NCBI GenBank assembly: GCA_029851415.1
Contig: CM056744.1
Coordinates: 120,312,838 to 120,376,837, forward strand
Origin: Eretmocerus hayati
Taxonomy: Eukaryota > Arthropoda > Insecta > Hymenoptera > Aphelinidae
Direction: 5' to 3'
Length of the DNA stretch: 64,000 nt
Below the pieces are notes generated by a model. It searched no databases and had not been told where the DNA came from. It saw only the letters and a program-made list of their open reading frames with translations. Below, in pieces: positions 22,182 through 35,782 of this stretch (its first letter is position 1; the number at the start of each line of letters is the position of its first letter). Both the position numbers and the translations under genes were made by a program.

Positions 22182-24002
22182 ATGAAATTCTCTTCAATTT
22201 TTCTCGTTGAAACGATAAGGACTTTTGTATGTTCATTGCAACAAGTCTTTGAAAAAATGCAGGGAAAATTTTCACACACAAAGAAAAGCATATTCTACCG
22301 GAAGCAAAGAAGATGGGCTTGAATTCTCCGCCCGTCAAACAATAACAAAGTAAGTGAATCTGAAGCTTGAACTAGCAGGAGAGCCTTAGCTTTGGTGAGG
22401 TCTTGACCGAAATGAATAGACGAGTAGAAGCCCCTTTGAATATATGATTCTCGTGAAAACTCTGGATTATTATTCTTATATTACGGGTGGTGTGCGCCTG
22501 GCACCCTTGGGAACCGTTGACTCGATAATAATTTTAATGAAGAAGAAGTCCCATTCATTGCGTCACGGCAGAGCCCGGAACTGACAAAACAGTTGATACG
22601 GCTACGATAAAGGAATGCGAAAAATATGAATGAACCTCCCTAGCGAGCCGTACAAAATAAAGAAGTCTCAAACTCGGTAGTCCTCCTCGATCCCACCCAC
22701 CCTCACCCATTTCACGTATCTGCCTCTTCTCGCTTTCATTTTCTGCCTCGTCCATAATCCGCACTCCTCCTTGGAGTTTGGAGAATAAACCCCTCGACTT
22801 TATGTGGAAAGCCCTGTATAGTGAGAGTTTTGGGGATGAAAATCAATCGCTTGAGGAGCTGTACCACGAGGATAATATTCAGGATTTGAGAGTTGCCAGA
22901 AGCCTTTGTGTCAACCTGAATGATCCTATCATCATGAATCGACATAAAAATCTTATGATCATGACAAAGTATTCCTATGAACATAGATCTACTGACTGGA
23001 TGCAGGTGTCTGTATGAGTATGATCTGCAAATTGATGGCTTTCACATGGAATGTAAGTGTTCAAAATTGAACGCGAGAGTATTTTATTCGTTCCACTATC
23101 GACCTATGCCAAAATTAGTATAGAAGCATCATGGAATATCCCACTGTGATCATTGAATCGGTAATTAATGTATTCATTGAAAAGTTAAGAATTGATCCGT
23201 TTCAATCCCACTCACAATATTGCGGTTCGTGAGGTCTAGAACTTTATAGACTTAAATACATGCATGCATTCAAAAATACCTCTATCGATTGCGACCAAAC
23301 GTTTTGCTATGAATATTTAATCAAAACGAGTTGAGCATGATGGTCTTGAAATTACGAGCATGATGATCAATATTTGAAAGAGCTCTCTCTTTCTCCCTCT
23401 CAAGGAGTCTGAAGATGGATTAACCTTAATTTGAGATCAATGGAGATGGAATTATGTATAATCTCATCATCGGTCACGTGTGGGTGATCTCATTTTCTGG
23501 CTTGAGAATTCTGAGGAATCATTCGATGAGATCACAGTGTGAGCGCAATCCATTTTTAAATTAGGTAAATCCGTGATGTAACGAGAACTGATTCAAAGAG
23601 AACTTCATAATCAATTCCGTAAGGTTTGCAATAATCATGCGTTTGAAATTCTCAAATATTTACGCAGATGTCTCCGTTTGGATGGAAGCATGTGTAACTT
23701 CCTCAGACTCATCTGATTTTTGAGATCACAAAAATGATCAATCATACTCCCCACTTTCGTATTTGTTGAGAAATTGAGATTTCAGCTCACACACTTCGGT
23801 TCAAAATGCAACAGTTAATACACAACTGACACCAAAACCCACCTATGAGGTCTATTTTGGAAGCTCGTACACAGTAAGAATCTTTTTTGGTCTGAATCAT
23901 ATTTGTTCATGTTTCAAAGCGGTTAAGTAAAGAGGATTTTCCCTGTATAACTAAAATGGGATGAAGATGATCGATCTGGTCATAAGACACCATTATTTCT
24001 CA

Positions 24003-24458
24003 CGGAAAAAATAGTTTGTTGGACCAACCAATACAAACTGGAGAAACAAACACGTGTTTGTAAGGTTTTCATTTGTTGGATTTATAAACTAAATTTGTGT
24101 GGTTTGTAACCAGAACAAACTTCTATTTGCAAAGATTGGATTCCACAAACTCAAAAATCCTTTTGTAGATTTTCGTACTTGGGGTAAATTTTTTCGGAAC
24201 GCATCTCCTGCGGATTCGGAGTTTCGACTGATGTATATGAATTTGTTAAGATCAACTCGATGATGTGCAATCGGAACTATTGGAAATTGTCAGGTTCTGG
24301 GCCAGGTCCATCGAAAATTGCCGCGGGTACCAACACAAACCTGCACTTGGGTGGCGGGAAACACACTAATTTATAAATCCAAAAAATCAGTTTGTTAATC
24401 TAACAAATACCAATTCTACAAACGGACGTTTCTTAATCCAACAAACTATTTTTTTCTG
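24003..24458. mobile_element. 456-bp TIR element with GGAAAAAATAGTTTGTTGGA ends
   Basis: The left end GGAAAAAATAGTTTGTTGGA is mirrored at the right end (TCCAACAAACTATTTTTTTC). Further inverted blocks are rich in TTTGTTGGA and GGATTTATAAA. There is no ORF. The flanking bases do not give a clear target duplication. Confidence 0.7.
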
Positions 24459-27400
24459 TATGCAGTTCGATCTTTTTCGTCCCATTTTGATTATACAAGG
24501 GGAATCTATTCTACTTGCCATTTCGAGACATCAATACATATGATTTAGGTCATGACGAATTCTTACTATGTATGAGCTCCTAAGAAAACACTTCATGGGT
24601 GGATTTTGGAGTCAATTTTGTAATACCAATTGCATGTTAGAGCGAAATGTGTGGGATCAGATTGTTCCAGTAGTGCGGCCTCTCTGAAAATTTGATCCAG
24701 CCATAAAAACCCCAAGGACTACTCAAAAGATAATGTGATTGCCCACGCTGGGAAACAGTGAGAAGATGACCGAGTTGATTCTCAAAATCGTGTCAAAATA
24801 GAAACTTATACATGAAACTTAATTCAATGAGTTTCCAACAATCTTGGACATGATCGTTCACTTATTACGAATCAAAAGCTCCACTATTTATGAATTTAGT
24901 GGACGCGTGTCTGTAGCTGCTGGTGCGACTTGTTCTGTACGCATTTGATGGAACCAGAGTCTAGGCCGCAATGAGCCCCTATCACTCCAGTACCACATGA
25001 CGAGCACATCACACGCCGAGAGACCAAAACTCCACGAGGCAATGCGATAGAACAGTCAATTCCGCTTGCATAGGCATTCCGTATGTATAGTGTCTAATTC
25101 TGACTGCCATTTCTAGGCAATGCGCTTGAATGGTTAATTCCAGATTTCGTTTGAGCCTTTGAGCTTTTAGTTTGGACCAATTTCACCTCCTCTTTGAGAT
25201 TACACCCAGTCTGTCAGGAGAATATTCCTCACGATATTCTCTCAATCATCTCAAACATGAGAAATTACTATTTTTGGTAAAGAATATTGACTCTGAGATG
25301 GATGAAAAAAAAATGCTACAAGCTAATCCATTAGCCAGAAACAATCCTACTAGAAACATGCATGTCTAGCATTTTTTGACAGATGATAATCAAAAGATTT
25401 TGACAAGATTGCTAGAATTTGGGGTTAAGCTCAACTGAATTGGACAAGATTCTTGTATTCGTAATGATGACATCATCTCGATGACGAATAATTCAATCCT
25501 CAGTAGGAGACTGCGACTCATAAGATAAGAAGAAAATTGAGTGTAACTGTGTGATTTGGGATTTGGATGATTCCCTCAAAAAAATCAACTATAGAAATCT
25601 GAGTGATCTTACTAAATTCGATAACGGGTAATTGAGTGGGTCAACTAATCGATTGCATTTAGAGAAAATTTGCTTTTGGTGATCAGACTCTTCCAGCTCA
25701 CAAAGAAATCCATCAAAATAGGCAGAATGGATCAATCTCGTTTCACTCAAAAAAATTTTTTCCATCTGAAATTCCAAAAATACGACACGAATCATCAACT
25801 CAACAATAGAAAGACTTCAGTCATGACAAATTACTCGATCAAGTTCAGACCATTCGTGACATTAAGAAACAATTGATATGCCTAGCGTCACTAATTGTTC
25901 GTAAACCGTTCAACCCGGGACGGAATTCACCTCGTCACATCGTCGTTAGCATCTCATACATTTTCGATCGACTCCCCCTACGCGCGTACTTCTCACTTAA
26001 AATGAATTTCCGACCTACTAGACATGTCTACATATCCAGTTACCTACACACGCATACATTTACACAAATACTACTGCAACGTCATCGTCACAAACCATTC
26101 ACTGTCCACGAATAAGCATAGTCTTACACGAGTAATACTCGTCTATGTACAGCAATTGCGCCAAGCTTCTCTAACCCTTTTCACATTTGCAATCGGACTA
26201 TACCTACTACTCGGGCTATCGTGTGCAGACCAATGAAGAAAGTCGAGAGTTAGACATAGGGTATATACAGGAATAAGGGTATATGTAGGCAATGAGAGAG
26301 AGGAATGGGTACACGAAGCGTTGAGACAGGCCGCGTTCCGCTGCTCTTCCGGTTAATTACGCCACCGAGCAGTCCGTCGACGTCGTCGTCGTCGTCGTTC
26401 GTTCATTCGTTCGTTCGTTCGTTTCGTTGAGGTGCCTCGGCTCAACTCTGGAATCATTAGAATCGATCCAGATGCCTGCTTGCACAGACGAAGTATATAG
26501 TGGCGGAGCGCGAGCGCGAGAATGCGTGTAATTATACCACCCGCTGAGGAAAGGCGGGAAAAGTCTTGTCTGCGGTGCGCCCGCCAAATTTGCATCCAGT
26601 GCATTCAACTCTTTTATGGATTTTTGATCTTGTCAAGAATTCATTCGTGTTGGTGATCGGGCGATTGTAACTTCATTGATTATGTTTGAAGGTGTGGATT
26701 TTATGTGGTTGTAGGGTGTACCGGAAGTTCAGTCTAGATGGGAAAGGTAACAAGATGTGGTTGCTTCAAAATCTCTTTAAAATGTAGTTCAGTTGGAAAA
26801 TCGATGTTGATGGCTGACGGAAGTGAAGCTCCGCTTCCAAACTTCGATCTACCATCCGAAAAACTCAATCAAGAAGTTTAAACTGTTCTGTTTCAACGTT
26901 ATCACAACTTGGAGAATTTTCTGGCGCGAAGAGTAAGATGCTCGTTTCGAAGGGTGAAGATATTTAGGTGGAATCGAGGAAAAAAGCAAGACAGAACGCT
27001 GCAGAACCAATTTTCATCTCAAATTTTCATTTCCAATCTACTAGGATACATTTTCAGACTCGAATAACCCTCAGCTTATCAAATTCGTCCGCTTTCTGTA
27101 GATTTTAAAATCAATGCAAAAATTGAATAAACTCTCGAGAATATAATCATGGTCAAGATACCATGCTCATTCGTAATTTTGAGTAGATATGATAATCGAT
27201 TATTTTTCAGATTATTTTATGAAAAAAATTATTCCAGGCATGGAAATGGTTAACCCTGTCGAGAAAAAGATATTTGAATGCGCACGTAGAAGACAAGCGT
27301 CACATCTGCCTTCCAAAGTTACACATTTTTTGAAAAATATACAATTTTGCGAAGTTTTACACGAATTCCTTTGAAAATATGTTAGCGACGTTCTAGCCCC

Positions 27401-30182
27401 TTCCCACGATGTTAGAAGAGTGTGTTAGCTCCTCGCATTGAAATGAAACAAACGAGTTCTGAGAGACAACGAAGAGCTACTTTTGAGTGCACGATGAAAG
27501 TGCACTTTTTGAAATTTCATTCGAGTCATACTACGAAATTCGAGATGACACATCAAATCGTTGTCTCAGCCAAACTAATTTTGATGTTGCAAAGGCGCTC
27601 TTCAAAGATGTAGACACTTCAAATAACAGAAAAGTCGCCAGAATTCGTGGATACAGGATATTTTAAGAATGCAAAAATTCAGAGAGTTATTACAGTATCG
27701 TCTCAGCCAGGTAATCTATCCACTCAAATATTTTCGGTTACTCATAACACCAACACATGGTTGATGAGGATTCAAAAGTAAAACTGGAATCGTTGTTTCT
27801 AAAGAAACTCTTGACTTGTCGATATGCTGTATCCCGTTGGAAAAATTCATACATAAGAATCGAATCCCCAAAAGGAGGAAGGGTGAAAGAATCATCCCAT
27901 CCAAATAATAACAGAAGATGTAATACTATTGTGAAATCCAGATGTAACAAGGTGCTCCCGAAGAGTATTGAATAATGGTCTGTCGTATATTGTGCCTCAA
28001 AAGTATTCTCCTCGAAAAATCACCCTATGTCAGGCATTTGTAATTTGTCATCCGTATTTTGACGTGTGAGTAGATATGAAAAATTTCAGCACTCCCACAG
28101 ATTCAGAGTCTCCAGGATGTCATATTCGATATTCAATCGGCAACGCGTCGCCTGCTACTGCTGTATACGCAAATCAATCGGGAAGACGAAGTCGAAATTG
28201 ATCCACGAGTTTTCTTATGATTGATAGTGAAGCATCAACTAGGTCCCCTCATCCCCCTTTCAAAGTCGTTTCCTGAGTTTTAGAAGGTGGTGGGACGCGC
28301 AAAAGGTGGCGAGCATCTGGCTGCTTGCAAAACGCAAAAACGATCGAACGACGCAAAGCTGAGACGTACTTTTACTTCTCGCTGAGTTCTTACCGACGAG
28401 TGTGAATATGAAATTTTTTTTTTCCAAGTCATCCAGCTACGCTCGATCGGGAAGCACGTGCGTGAAACTGGATCGGCAAATCATTTCGCTTACATTTAGT
28501 TTGAGCTGTGAGCCATTAGGCCTACACTCATGGTCTTTATTTTGCACGCTCGTAAGGGAGACTGCTATTCACTTCAAATCTCGGGAAAATCTATAACTCT
28601 CGATATGAATTTCGACTTAGCTGATCAGTCGGCGTGACAAATCTTCCTAGAGTTTGAATATACGATCAAATGCGCACGCAACCTACCTCGATGGCTTTTG
28701 TCAACTCAATGGGAACGTCCATTAGTCAAATTCTAACGATCGAAGTTTGAACGGATGGATACTTGATATAAAACTGCACTCTAGAAAATTTGAAAATATT
28801 TTAGAATGTGACTTCGTGATATTCCATCATATTCGTATCGGATACAAATACCATAGAGCACTCTATGAAATATTTCTGGCATGTCCAAATCCAAACTCGA
28901 ATTTTCGCTATTATCTGCAATCGTCCTGCGAGATCCTTTTTCAATACAAGCCATTAGAGAGTTGGTTTTCCCTTTGAAGCTGATCTTTTGGGATCAGATT
29001 TCAGCAACAATTTCGATTTTTTATCAAGCTTCAATGTTGACGAGGGTAGTTCTAAAGAAATCCTGTACATAGAATTTCAAGAAGACTGGCAAGCGCATAC
29101 GAGAATAGGGATGGCTTTGATACTGATAGGTGCCGGCAGAATATCATAACAAAACTCGCATTACACGTAGGTGGTAGCTTCTTTCTGAAATCCACGGGCT
29201 TATCGTCTTCGATAAAATTTCTTCGGATTTTTAGTAATCGCACTTTTTTGTTGAAAACAGTTTTAGTCCATAGGCGCCTGGTGGGTTTTGCAGGACCCAT
29301 TAACAATATGTTCAATTTCATACATCCATGTCAATATGTTCATGCCTCTCAAGATTCCGAGGGTTCCATCACTTTGTTTCAGGCCATACCTAACTATTTT
29401 GTATGGTTATTGAGGTCTATCAACCGTCTCCAAGTATCCAGACAACTTTCAGAAAATCGTTCGGCCGAATGATCAAATTGGTAAAAATGACTCATCACTA
29501 TACGAGCGCTATTCCACGTTTCCTGACTTTTCAATCGGGTTTGAATCCACGGGGTTTTTCCAGTGGTGTAAATGGTAGTGTTTTGGCCAAGAATGCTCGC
29601 CTAGAATATCATAAATAACCAAACTTGTGAGAAATCTCAATACGACGCTTCACGTGACGGTACTAATGGATGACATTCTTGAATGTTTTATGAGACTCTG
29701 CGTGCCTTGCGTCTAATCGGGAACCCCGAAGAAGCGAATCAAATCAAGAAACAATATGTATATCTACCCGATTTCAAATGGTCTTGGTTTCTATGGGTTA
29801 AGTGTAGAGATAATGTATGTTAGCAGAGTATGAAAGAGAGCAGAGCCAGAAAAATGGTGTGCCCCAACGGTAATTGAAAGAAATGGTCCTTAAAATCTCA
29901 CGTCGAAGATTGTTCAACCCTGAAGCTAATCTTTGATGGAATTTGATGCAATTCAATCTCATTTCCTCTCTCTCAGACTCATTCACTTCCACCTAATGAT
30001 ATAAATATTCATAGATGAACTGTTACGAGTCGTAAGAGTTCATCCCTGATTTTCGTTTTCCTCAGGGTAAATTAGGCGCGCGCCTTGATCCACCTACATC
30101 CATCCATCCATTTTTCGACAAAACCAGGTGCGTTCTATTCTTTCCAACACGAGTCACACAGAATGATGATTTGGGTACTCAC
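24459..30182. other. Anonymous DNA
   Basis: No gene is confidently recognised. A GTC/GTTC microsatellite lies at 26376-26427 in a CpG-rich patch (26330-26600). A B-box-like GGGTTTGAATCC near 29537 lacks a partner A box. Confidence 0.4.
26376..26427 (+). repeat. (GTC)n then (GTTC)n microsatellite
   Basis: About eight GTC units pass directly into about seven GTTC-like units. The reverse strand reads as a run of Arg codons in short frames, a product of the repeat. Confidence 0.85.
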
Positions 30183-30407
30183 CGTGGGTGACCAGTGATG
30201 AGGCCAGGTACGAGTCTCGGCGCCTTGACTTGATTGGCTGGCGAGAAAGACGACTCGTCTGTCGGGGCCCAATGTTCCAAGGCCCCCGGTACCGGATGTC
30301 GTGGTTGCGAGCAAGGCTGCTCTGGCACGCGTCGTGGTGCCACTGAGCCCGAGCCCTGGTGACGTGTCCAAGTCCATCTGGAAGCCATTGGTTATTTGAC
30401 GCTTCAT
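30183..30407 (-). CDS. Candidate first coding exon, protein unrecognised
   Basis: On the minus strand an ATG at 30407-30405 opens 75 codons with GC-rich third positions. The frame ends at base 30183 immediately before a consensus donor, GTGAGTACC, which begins at 30182, in phase 0. The local GC content is well above that of the flanks, as in a conserved exon. The translation starts MKRQITNGFQMDLDTSPGLG and continues Thr/Gly/Ala-rich, with no motif I know. The other two minus-strand frames are also open, which weakens the case. If real, the gene runs leftwards and its next exon must have a phase-0 acceptor; I could not identify one. Confidence 0.4.
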
Positions 30408-32513
30408 TGATGCAGGAATTTCCCTTCATTTTAGTGATGGTCATGAGGTTGATCTGCCGTGAGCGATGTGGAAGTGTGTCTATAATAGCTCAATGATTCT
30501 ACCAACGCAGTATCAGAATTGCTTACGAATCTATGATACGCGTCACGCTCATATTGAGCTTCAGTCCGTTGCAATGAAAATTGTTTGGGGCTTACACGAT
30601 ACTGAATATGAAGAGGAAGGGCGATGGATTATGTATCTTCCAATAATCTCGATAGAATCGCAACTTCTTCAAGCATTCAATTAGCTCTGATTAAAACCCA
30701 ATACAAGAAAGTTCCACGAAGAATCACGAATCACTCATCACTGCCTTATCTACTCTCTTAACTCGAAAGAGTTATCAAGTTGTACTATCCTGCGTTTAAC
30801 TAAATCGCCTGAATCTTACTCTCACTGTCTACGTTGAATTCTTGCTATGGAATTTCGCTGGCTCATTCTTTGATTTTTCAAATCTGAATTTCCAAGCAAT
30901 AGAATTGCAAGAGAAAAACATATCTCTACCTCATGTTAGAGATATTCTTCCGAGACTCGCAGGAATCGAATCAGAAATATGCTATATTTGGTTTTGAAAG
31001 TGGAAAGAGAGTATATCTCTGATTGAACCATTATAGATCAAAGAAAATTGATGTCAAAGCGAGTATGAAGTTTTTCTCTTGAAAAAGACGAAGATGGTTC
31101 AACAAGAATCAGGATACATTTCACGTATAAATAATTCATCTCAGGCTAAAGTTTCTTTTAAGGGCAGGAAGCTCTCCGCAGAAAAGTTCATGTGAATCCT
31201 AAAAACTCTCATCACGTAATGCATTCATATTTGAGAGAAGAGCGAATTCCAAACTTTCTTTTAGATTCTACATAGGTATCCAGATTGCAGAGTGGTCATG
31301 AAACAGCCCTGTAAAAGTGGATTGTGAAACACTGAAACTACATTTTATTCAGGATAACACGAAAAAAAATTATAGGACTTTTTGGTACAGCAGTGATACA
31401 ATTAGTTTCGAATTCAAAGAAGGATCTCAGGGTCTCTCAAAAATTTGTCCCAACCATTCCTTTGTGATATCTTTTATTCGCTGTGACACCTTTTCATTTT
31501 CATCCAAATGTTAACAATAGTCGTGAAAATGTATGTATATCATTTTCAACGCAGACTTCACGATTAACAATCAGAAATACAGCGGCCTAATCGTGGACCT
31601 CGCTACTATGAACTCGTGTGGAATTCAACGCACTACCCACTTGAAATAGCTCGAGCGTAGAGGAAAAGCAATTAACGTGGTTTACAAGCGGCATTTTTCC
31701 TCTAGAGCTTTTTAGCACATTCATGTGCGAGGCTTTCTTGCAGGCTCAATGTATTTTTTCTCCTCTGACTGCGCAAATTCGAGTTAACTAGAGGGATTTT
31801 CTTTGCACTTGTATAGTATTTAAAGCTGGGAAATACCTTTTCAGTCAGAGAGTCGTAACAATTCATTAATTAGTGAAAAAATAAGATTTCAATTATGAGT
31901 GATGGAATGAACGGAAGCGGACATCATCAATAATAATTATTGATTTTTTTGGAATGAGGAGAAATTTTTTGCATGAACATCCAATTAAAATACTGCCCAT
32001 GGATGCTTTTTTCGATGAATTACACTGTACAACAAAATCTTGGAGTAGGATTGTCACACTAACCAGACCATGACTCCCTAGCGTAATTTATGACGCTGAA
32101 ACCGAGTCCAAGATTCAAATTGATCCAGAACGTCGGAATTTTTTTCAATTCTTGAAATATCACTTCTTTAAAGATTCTTCTACGTAGACCCAAAACCTCA
32201 TCGAGTCGGAATCGCGTTTGAACAGTCACTTTGCGTCGCAGGAACATATTTCGATATCCGGCACAAGCAAGAATTGTTTTCTTCGAAATTTTGGAACAGC
32301 AAGGATTATTGCAAGAACAGGTGTCTCGTCCCCTCAACACGTATCTGTTCCTAAGATAATTTTCATTGTTCCAAAATTACGAGAAAATGAGTTCTTGCTT
32401 GTGCCGGGGATCCAAATATCCTTTCATGCAAGTTCCCGATGTTTGAGTGCTTACAAAACTGCATAAAACAACACTCGCGCCTCGGTCATGAAGTTTCATG
32501 CTTCCGAACGATT
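30408..32513. other. Anonymous AT-rich DNA
   Basis: No gene, RNA or mobile element is recognised here. Confidence 0.45.
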
Positions 32514-33000
32514 ATTCCAACCCTCGCCTGCGGCCCGGGCCGAAAACCAATCGCTCAAAAGCGAGCTACAACCTCATAATCTCGGTGCGAAATCTCCTTT
32601 TCTGATACACTGTGTGTGAAAGTGTACTTTACGCAATGTTTGTCAACTTTTCCTCACAGTTTATCGGAAAGTATAAATCTGTTTCTCGTATCCTGGTAAT
32701 GATTCCGACCCTCACGTGCGTCTCGGTCCGGAAATTCATCACTCGGATGCGATAAAAAGTTTTCGACACGCTATGCGGAAAAGTGTCTTTTTCGTACTGA
32801 TTTCCACTTTCTCGCACAGTTTGTTGAAAAATGCAATCCGATACACGGGTGTGAAACCAATTTTTTGCATCCTTATGTTCATTCCGACCTTCGCCTACGG
32901 CTCAGGCTGGAAACCCATCACTCGGACGCGAGAAAAAGTTGTTCATCACTTTAACCTAAAAAGACGCGTTTAAATGGGATCTGAGGGTTCTCGTAATGAA
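32514..33000 (+). repeat. Three-copy degenerate tandem repeat, about 180-188 bp
   Basis: Units start with ATTCCRACCYTCRC at 32514, 32702 and 32881. Each has a GGNCCGGAAACC-like block, a CACTCGGACGCGA-like block and A/T-rich runs in the same order. The last unit is partial. Satellite-like or duplicated element. Confidence 0.7.
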
Positions 33001-34264
33001 AAAATATATCCGCACTTCGCTTACAAGCCCTTTTTGGTCACTGGAGAAGATGAGTGTCTCGCTTCGCTCGACAGACAAACTGTCCTAGTGCCCAAAATGG
33101 GCTACCGCGCTCAATACGGAAATATACTATTTCCACCCTTGTATCGAAATGTACCATTCCAAAGCAAAACAACCGTCTGAACACGATCCCGTGGTCTATT
33201 TTGAACCACAACGTCGTGGTTTTCATCTAGTGTGAGAAAACTTGTGGAAAAATAGGTCCTCTGCGATTAAAAGAAAGCCCAGCCATTCTAGAGCAATTTG
33301 GATCTCGATTCAGTTTTAGCGCCTAGAGAAGAGTAAGGAAATTGCATTCCGGTCAATGTGACATTTTAACATCAATATTTTGTTGCACAGTGTGATCATA
33401 CACGTTCCCAATCATTTTCTGAGTGCCTAAAGTGTCTTTTGTAATTTAAACAAGTGCAAGTTTGGAATCGGAATATGACCCAAATTCCTTCCGGTTCCTT
33501 CCACCAGTTTAGCGAATTTAGTGCATTCGTCCAAGAATACATCATATCGGTACCATTCCGTATCACTTGATGTGGCAATATTTTTGACTCAATAGAAATT
33601 CGTCGAATTAGTCGAAATTCTGCAAAATGGAGCGAGATAGTAACGGGTATTGAAGTACGATAATGTTCATCCCATATCTTAGCTGACTGTCTACTAGTAC
33701 AATAAATTCTCAAAAAACTCACCACGAGGCAATTGGACGTTCTGCTGAACTTGGCCAATCGTATGCTTTTCACTTAAGAATTGTTCACTGAGCACGTGTA
33801 CCAACAGAGTTCATTGTCTTTGGAGTTTGTGACCACTCACTATGCAATGGGATCCAATTAAAGTTCGATCACAGCATTGAATCACTTACGATATTCCCCC
33901 AGGCAATGTTTAACTCTCACATATTCGACCCTGTAGATGATTCGCACTATCCATGGAATCGTGAATGAAGAATCTATCATGGAACCCTGGATTCCTGAAA
34001 ACCTTAATCAAGCACATTCTTCAACTTTGTTCAAATTTCAATCAACCCCTTTTATATCCATCAGCCGAACGCGGATCAAAAATTAAGCTAAACATCCAGA
34101 TCACTTCCATCCATTTAACAATCAAACTTAAACCCAGCCCTCCAAATTGCCCCATTCCTGAACAATCCATCCCAACCACAGTATCCCAGTATCACCCATT
34201 TTCCCCATCTCAAATTTTATCCAATCCCGTACCAAGGAAGCCAGCTCACGAAAATGATGTCTAA

Positions 34265-34303
34265 TATAAATAGCCTCGCGTTACGAGCACTTATTCACTC
34301 AGT
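34265..34303 (+). promoter_or_regulatory. Candidate core promoter (TATAAATA plus initiator)
   Basis: TATAAATA begins at 34265. Initiator-like TTCACTC places an A at 34297, 32 bases downstream, and TCAGTC follows at 34299. The spacing fits arthropod promoters, but no downstream exon is identified. Confidence 0.3.
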
Positions 34304-34478
34304 CTGAAGTTTGCAATTTCTTGCTACCGCCACTATACTACTGCAAGCTTTACGGGTAAAAAAAAAGAATTTCCCCTCTCTAAGATAGACGTTTCATCAA
34401 GCTGGCCTCAAGGTTAATGCATCCCGTCCAATTTTCATCCAATCTCGCGGAGGCTCAAGCGTCCTCGTTTACTCGCCT

Positions 34479-34508
34479 CGTCCTCGTCGTCGTCGTCGTC
34501 GTCGTCGT
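34479..34508 (+). repeat. (GTC)n microsatellite
   Basis: Ten or so GTC units, the first imperfect. Confidence 0.85.
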
Positions 34509-35445
34509 TGGTTTCAGCTAGAAAAATTCCATATCGTGAACAATATTTTTCCATATAGCTCTTATGTCGCGTGTGCCTGGGAATTTTGCGTGCTTTAATA
34601 AACAAGCTGAACCAGGTTACTCTCTTTCGCTCTGTGTTTGCGTTGTCTTGGGTTCATCTTACTCTCGCCTTATCGGATGGCTCTCTGTCTGTACAGAGTG
34701 AGTGAGTGAGTGAATATACACAGAGCCTGCTGCAGTGCAGCTCTTGAGGAAAAGCGCGCAGAAGATGGAGCTTTGTCTTTGCCGCAATATCGTGAGAGAG
34801 TTGATTCTGCCTTGGGTATAATCTCCTTACGCTCCTTTTGTGCACAGCCCCGAGTGCATACTCGTCACTTTACTCGAAGAAACCCCGGGGCTTGTACTTC
34901 ATACTAAAAACTATATTTCTATACACAGACCCAATCCCCGGACTCCTTATTAATTTTTGTTCGCGCGCGAGAGAGCGGCTATCCGACTTTTCCTTTATTT
35001 CTTGGTGTCGCTATAATTCGTATAGCCCCGAGGCCAGTCGTACGGTAGTGGAATGGTATACCATTGGCCGTGATTGTAGAGCTACGTTCTTCTTCGTCCC
35101 TTTGTTTCGTTTATTCACTTTGCACGGAGAATCCTACCCTCCGTTTTCCTGGATTAGTTTAGTGTCACTTCTTATTATTTTTGTTTGACAATTTGTACTG
35201 TCTCCAGATTTCCCCACTTTTTCTTAATTCTTCACGTGATTCTTTTGCTTGGACTTGGAGGATTTGACGGAGATTTTTCTCAATCTACGCTATTTGATCT
35301 CTTGGATTGCGTGGGGAAACTGGGTTTGCCTCCGGTATATTTCTGTGTTGGGACTAGAAAAGTAACAAGATTTTACCGAGATTTCTGTGATGCTCCAACA
35401 CCCTTGGTATGAGATGTTTTCAGTAATATGAGGTGAATTCTTTTA

Positions 35446-35782
35446 GACTCACAAGGAGGACCACGGGGTCCGGGTCGTCAATGTTGTCCAAATTTTTTCA
35501 CAGTTTCGTATTACCTTGAATATCAAGAACTCACAGTAACTCTGTCAAATGGGCCTCCTGTTCAGAGTTACAAACAAAAACGTTAACATTGCTAGTATAT
35601 TTATATACATCAATTTTCAACATGGGCCTATGTGGGCAATGCTAATGTCATAGGCTGTAACTCTGAACAGGAGGCCCATTTGACGGAGTTACTCTGGGTT
35701 CTTCATATTCTAGGTGATACAAAACAGTAAAAAAAGTTTGGGGGAGATTCAGCACCCGGGCCCCCTAGTCCCCCTCGTAAGT
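35446..35782. mobile_element. Foldback MITE, copy 2 of the 8284-8620 family
   Basis: Arms of about 150 bp are inverted copies; CAAATGGGCCTCCTGTTCAG near 35548 pairs with its complement near 35663. The 80-bp centre matches the centre of the 8284-8620 element in reverse orientation at roughly 70 of 80 positions by eye, sharing GCCTATGACATTAGC and TAGGCCCATGTTGAAA. The outer ends also resemble it (ACAAGGAGGACC). The outer halves of the arms differ between the two copies. Confidence 0.8.

Larger units (their letters stand above)
20166..24002. other. Anonymous DNA with simple repeats
   Basis: No gene is recognised. GCGTAA-type motifs cluster at 20700-20905, including a hairpin of AAAAAGCGTAATGG and ATTACGCTTTTTT. 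A GCA run lies at 21128-21150 and a run of 17 C at 22165-22181. Confidence 0.45.
33001..35445. other. Anonymous DNA with a candidate core promoter
   Basis: No gene is recognised. A TATA/initiator arrangement lies at 34265-34303 and a GTC microsatellite at 34479-34508. A 125-codon minus frame (33773-33396) has no supporting features. Confidence 0.4.

Noticed and set aside
29519..29610. tRNA or SINE near GGGTTTGAATCC
   Set aside because: Only a B-box-like word; no A box at proper spacing and no T-stem pairing.
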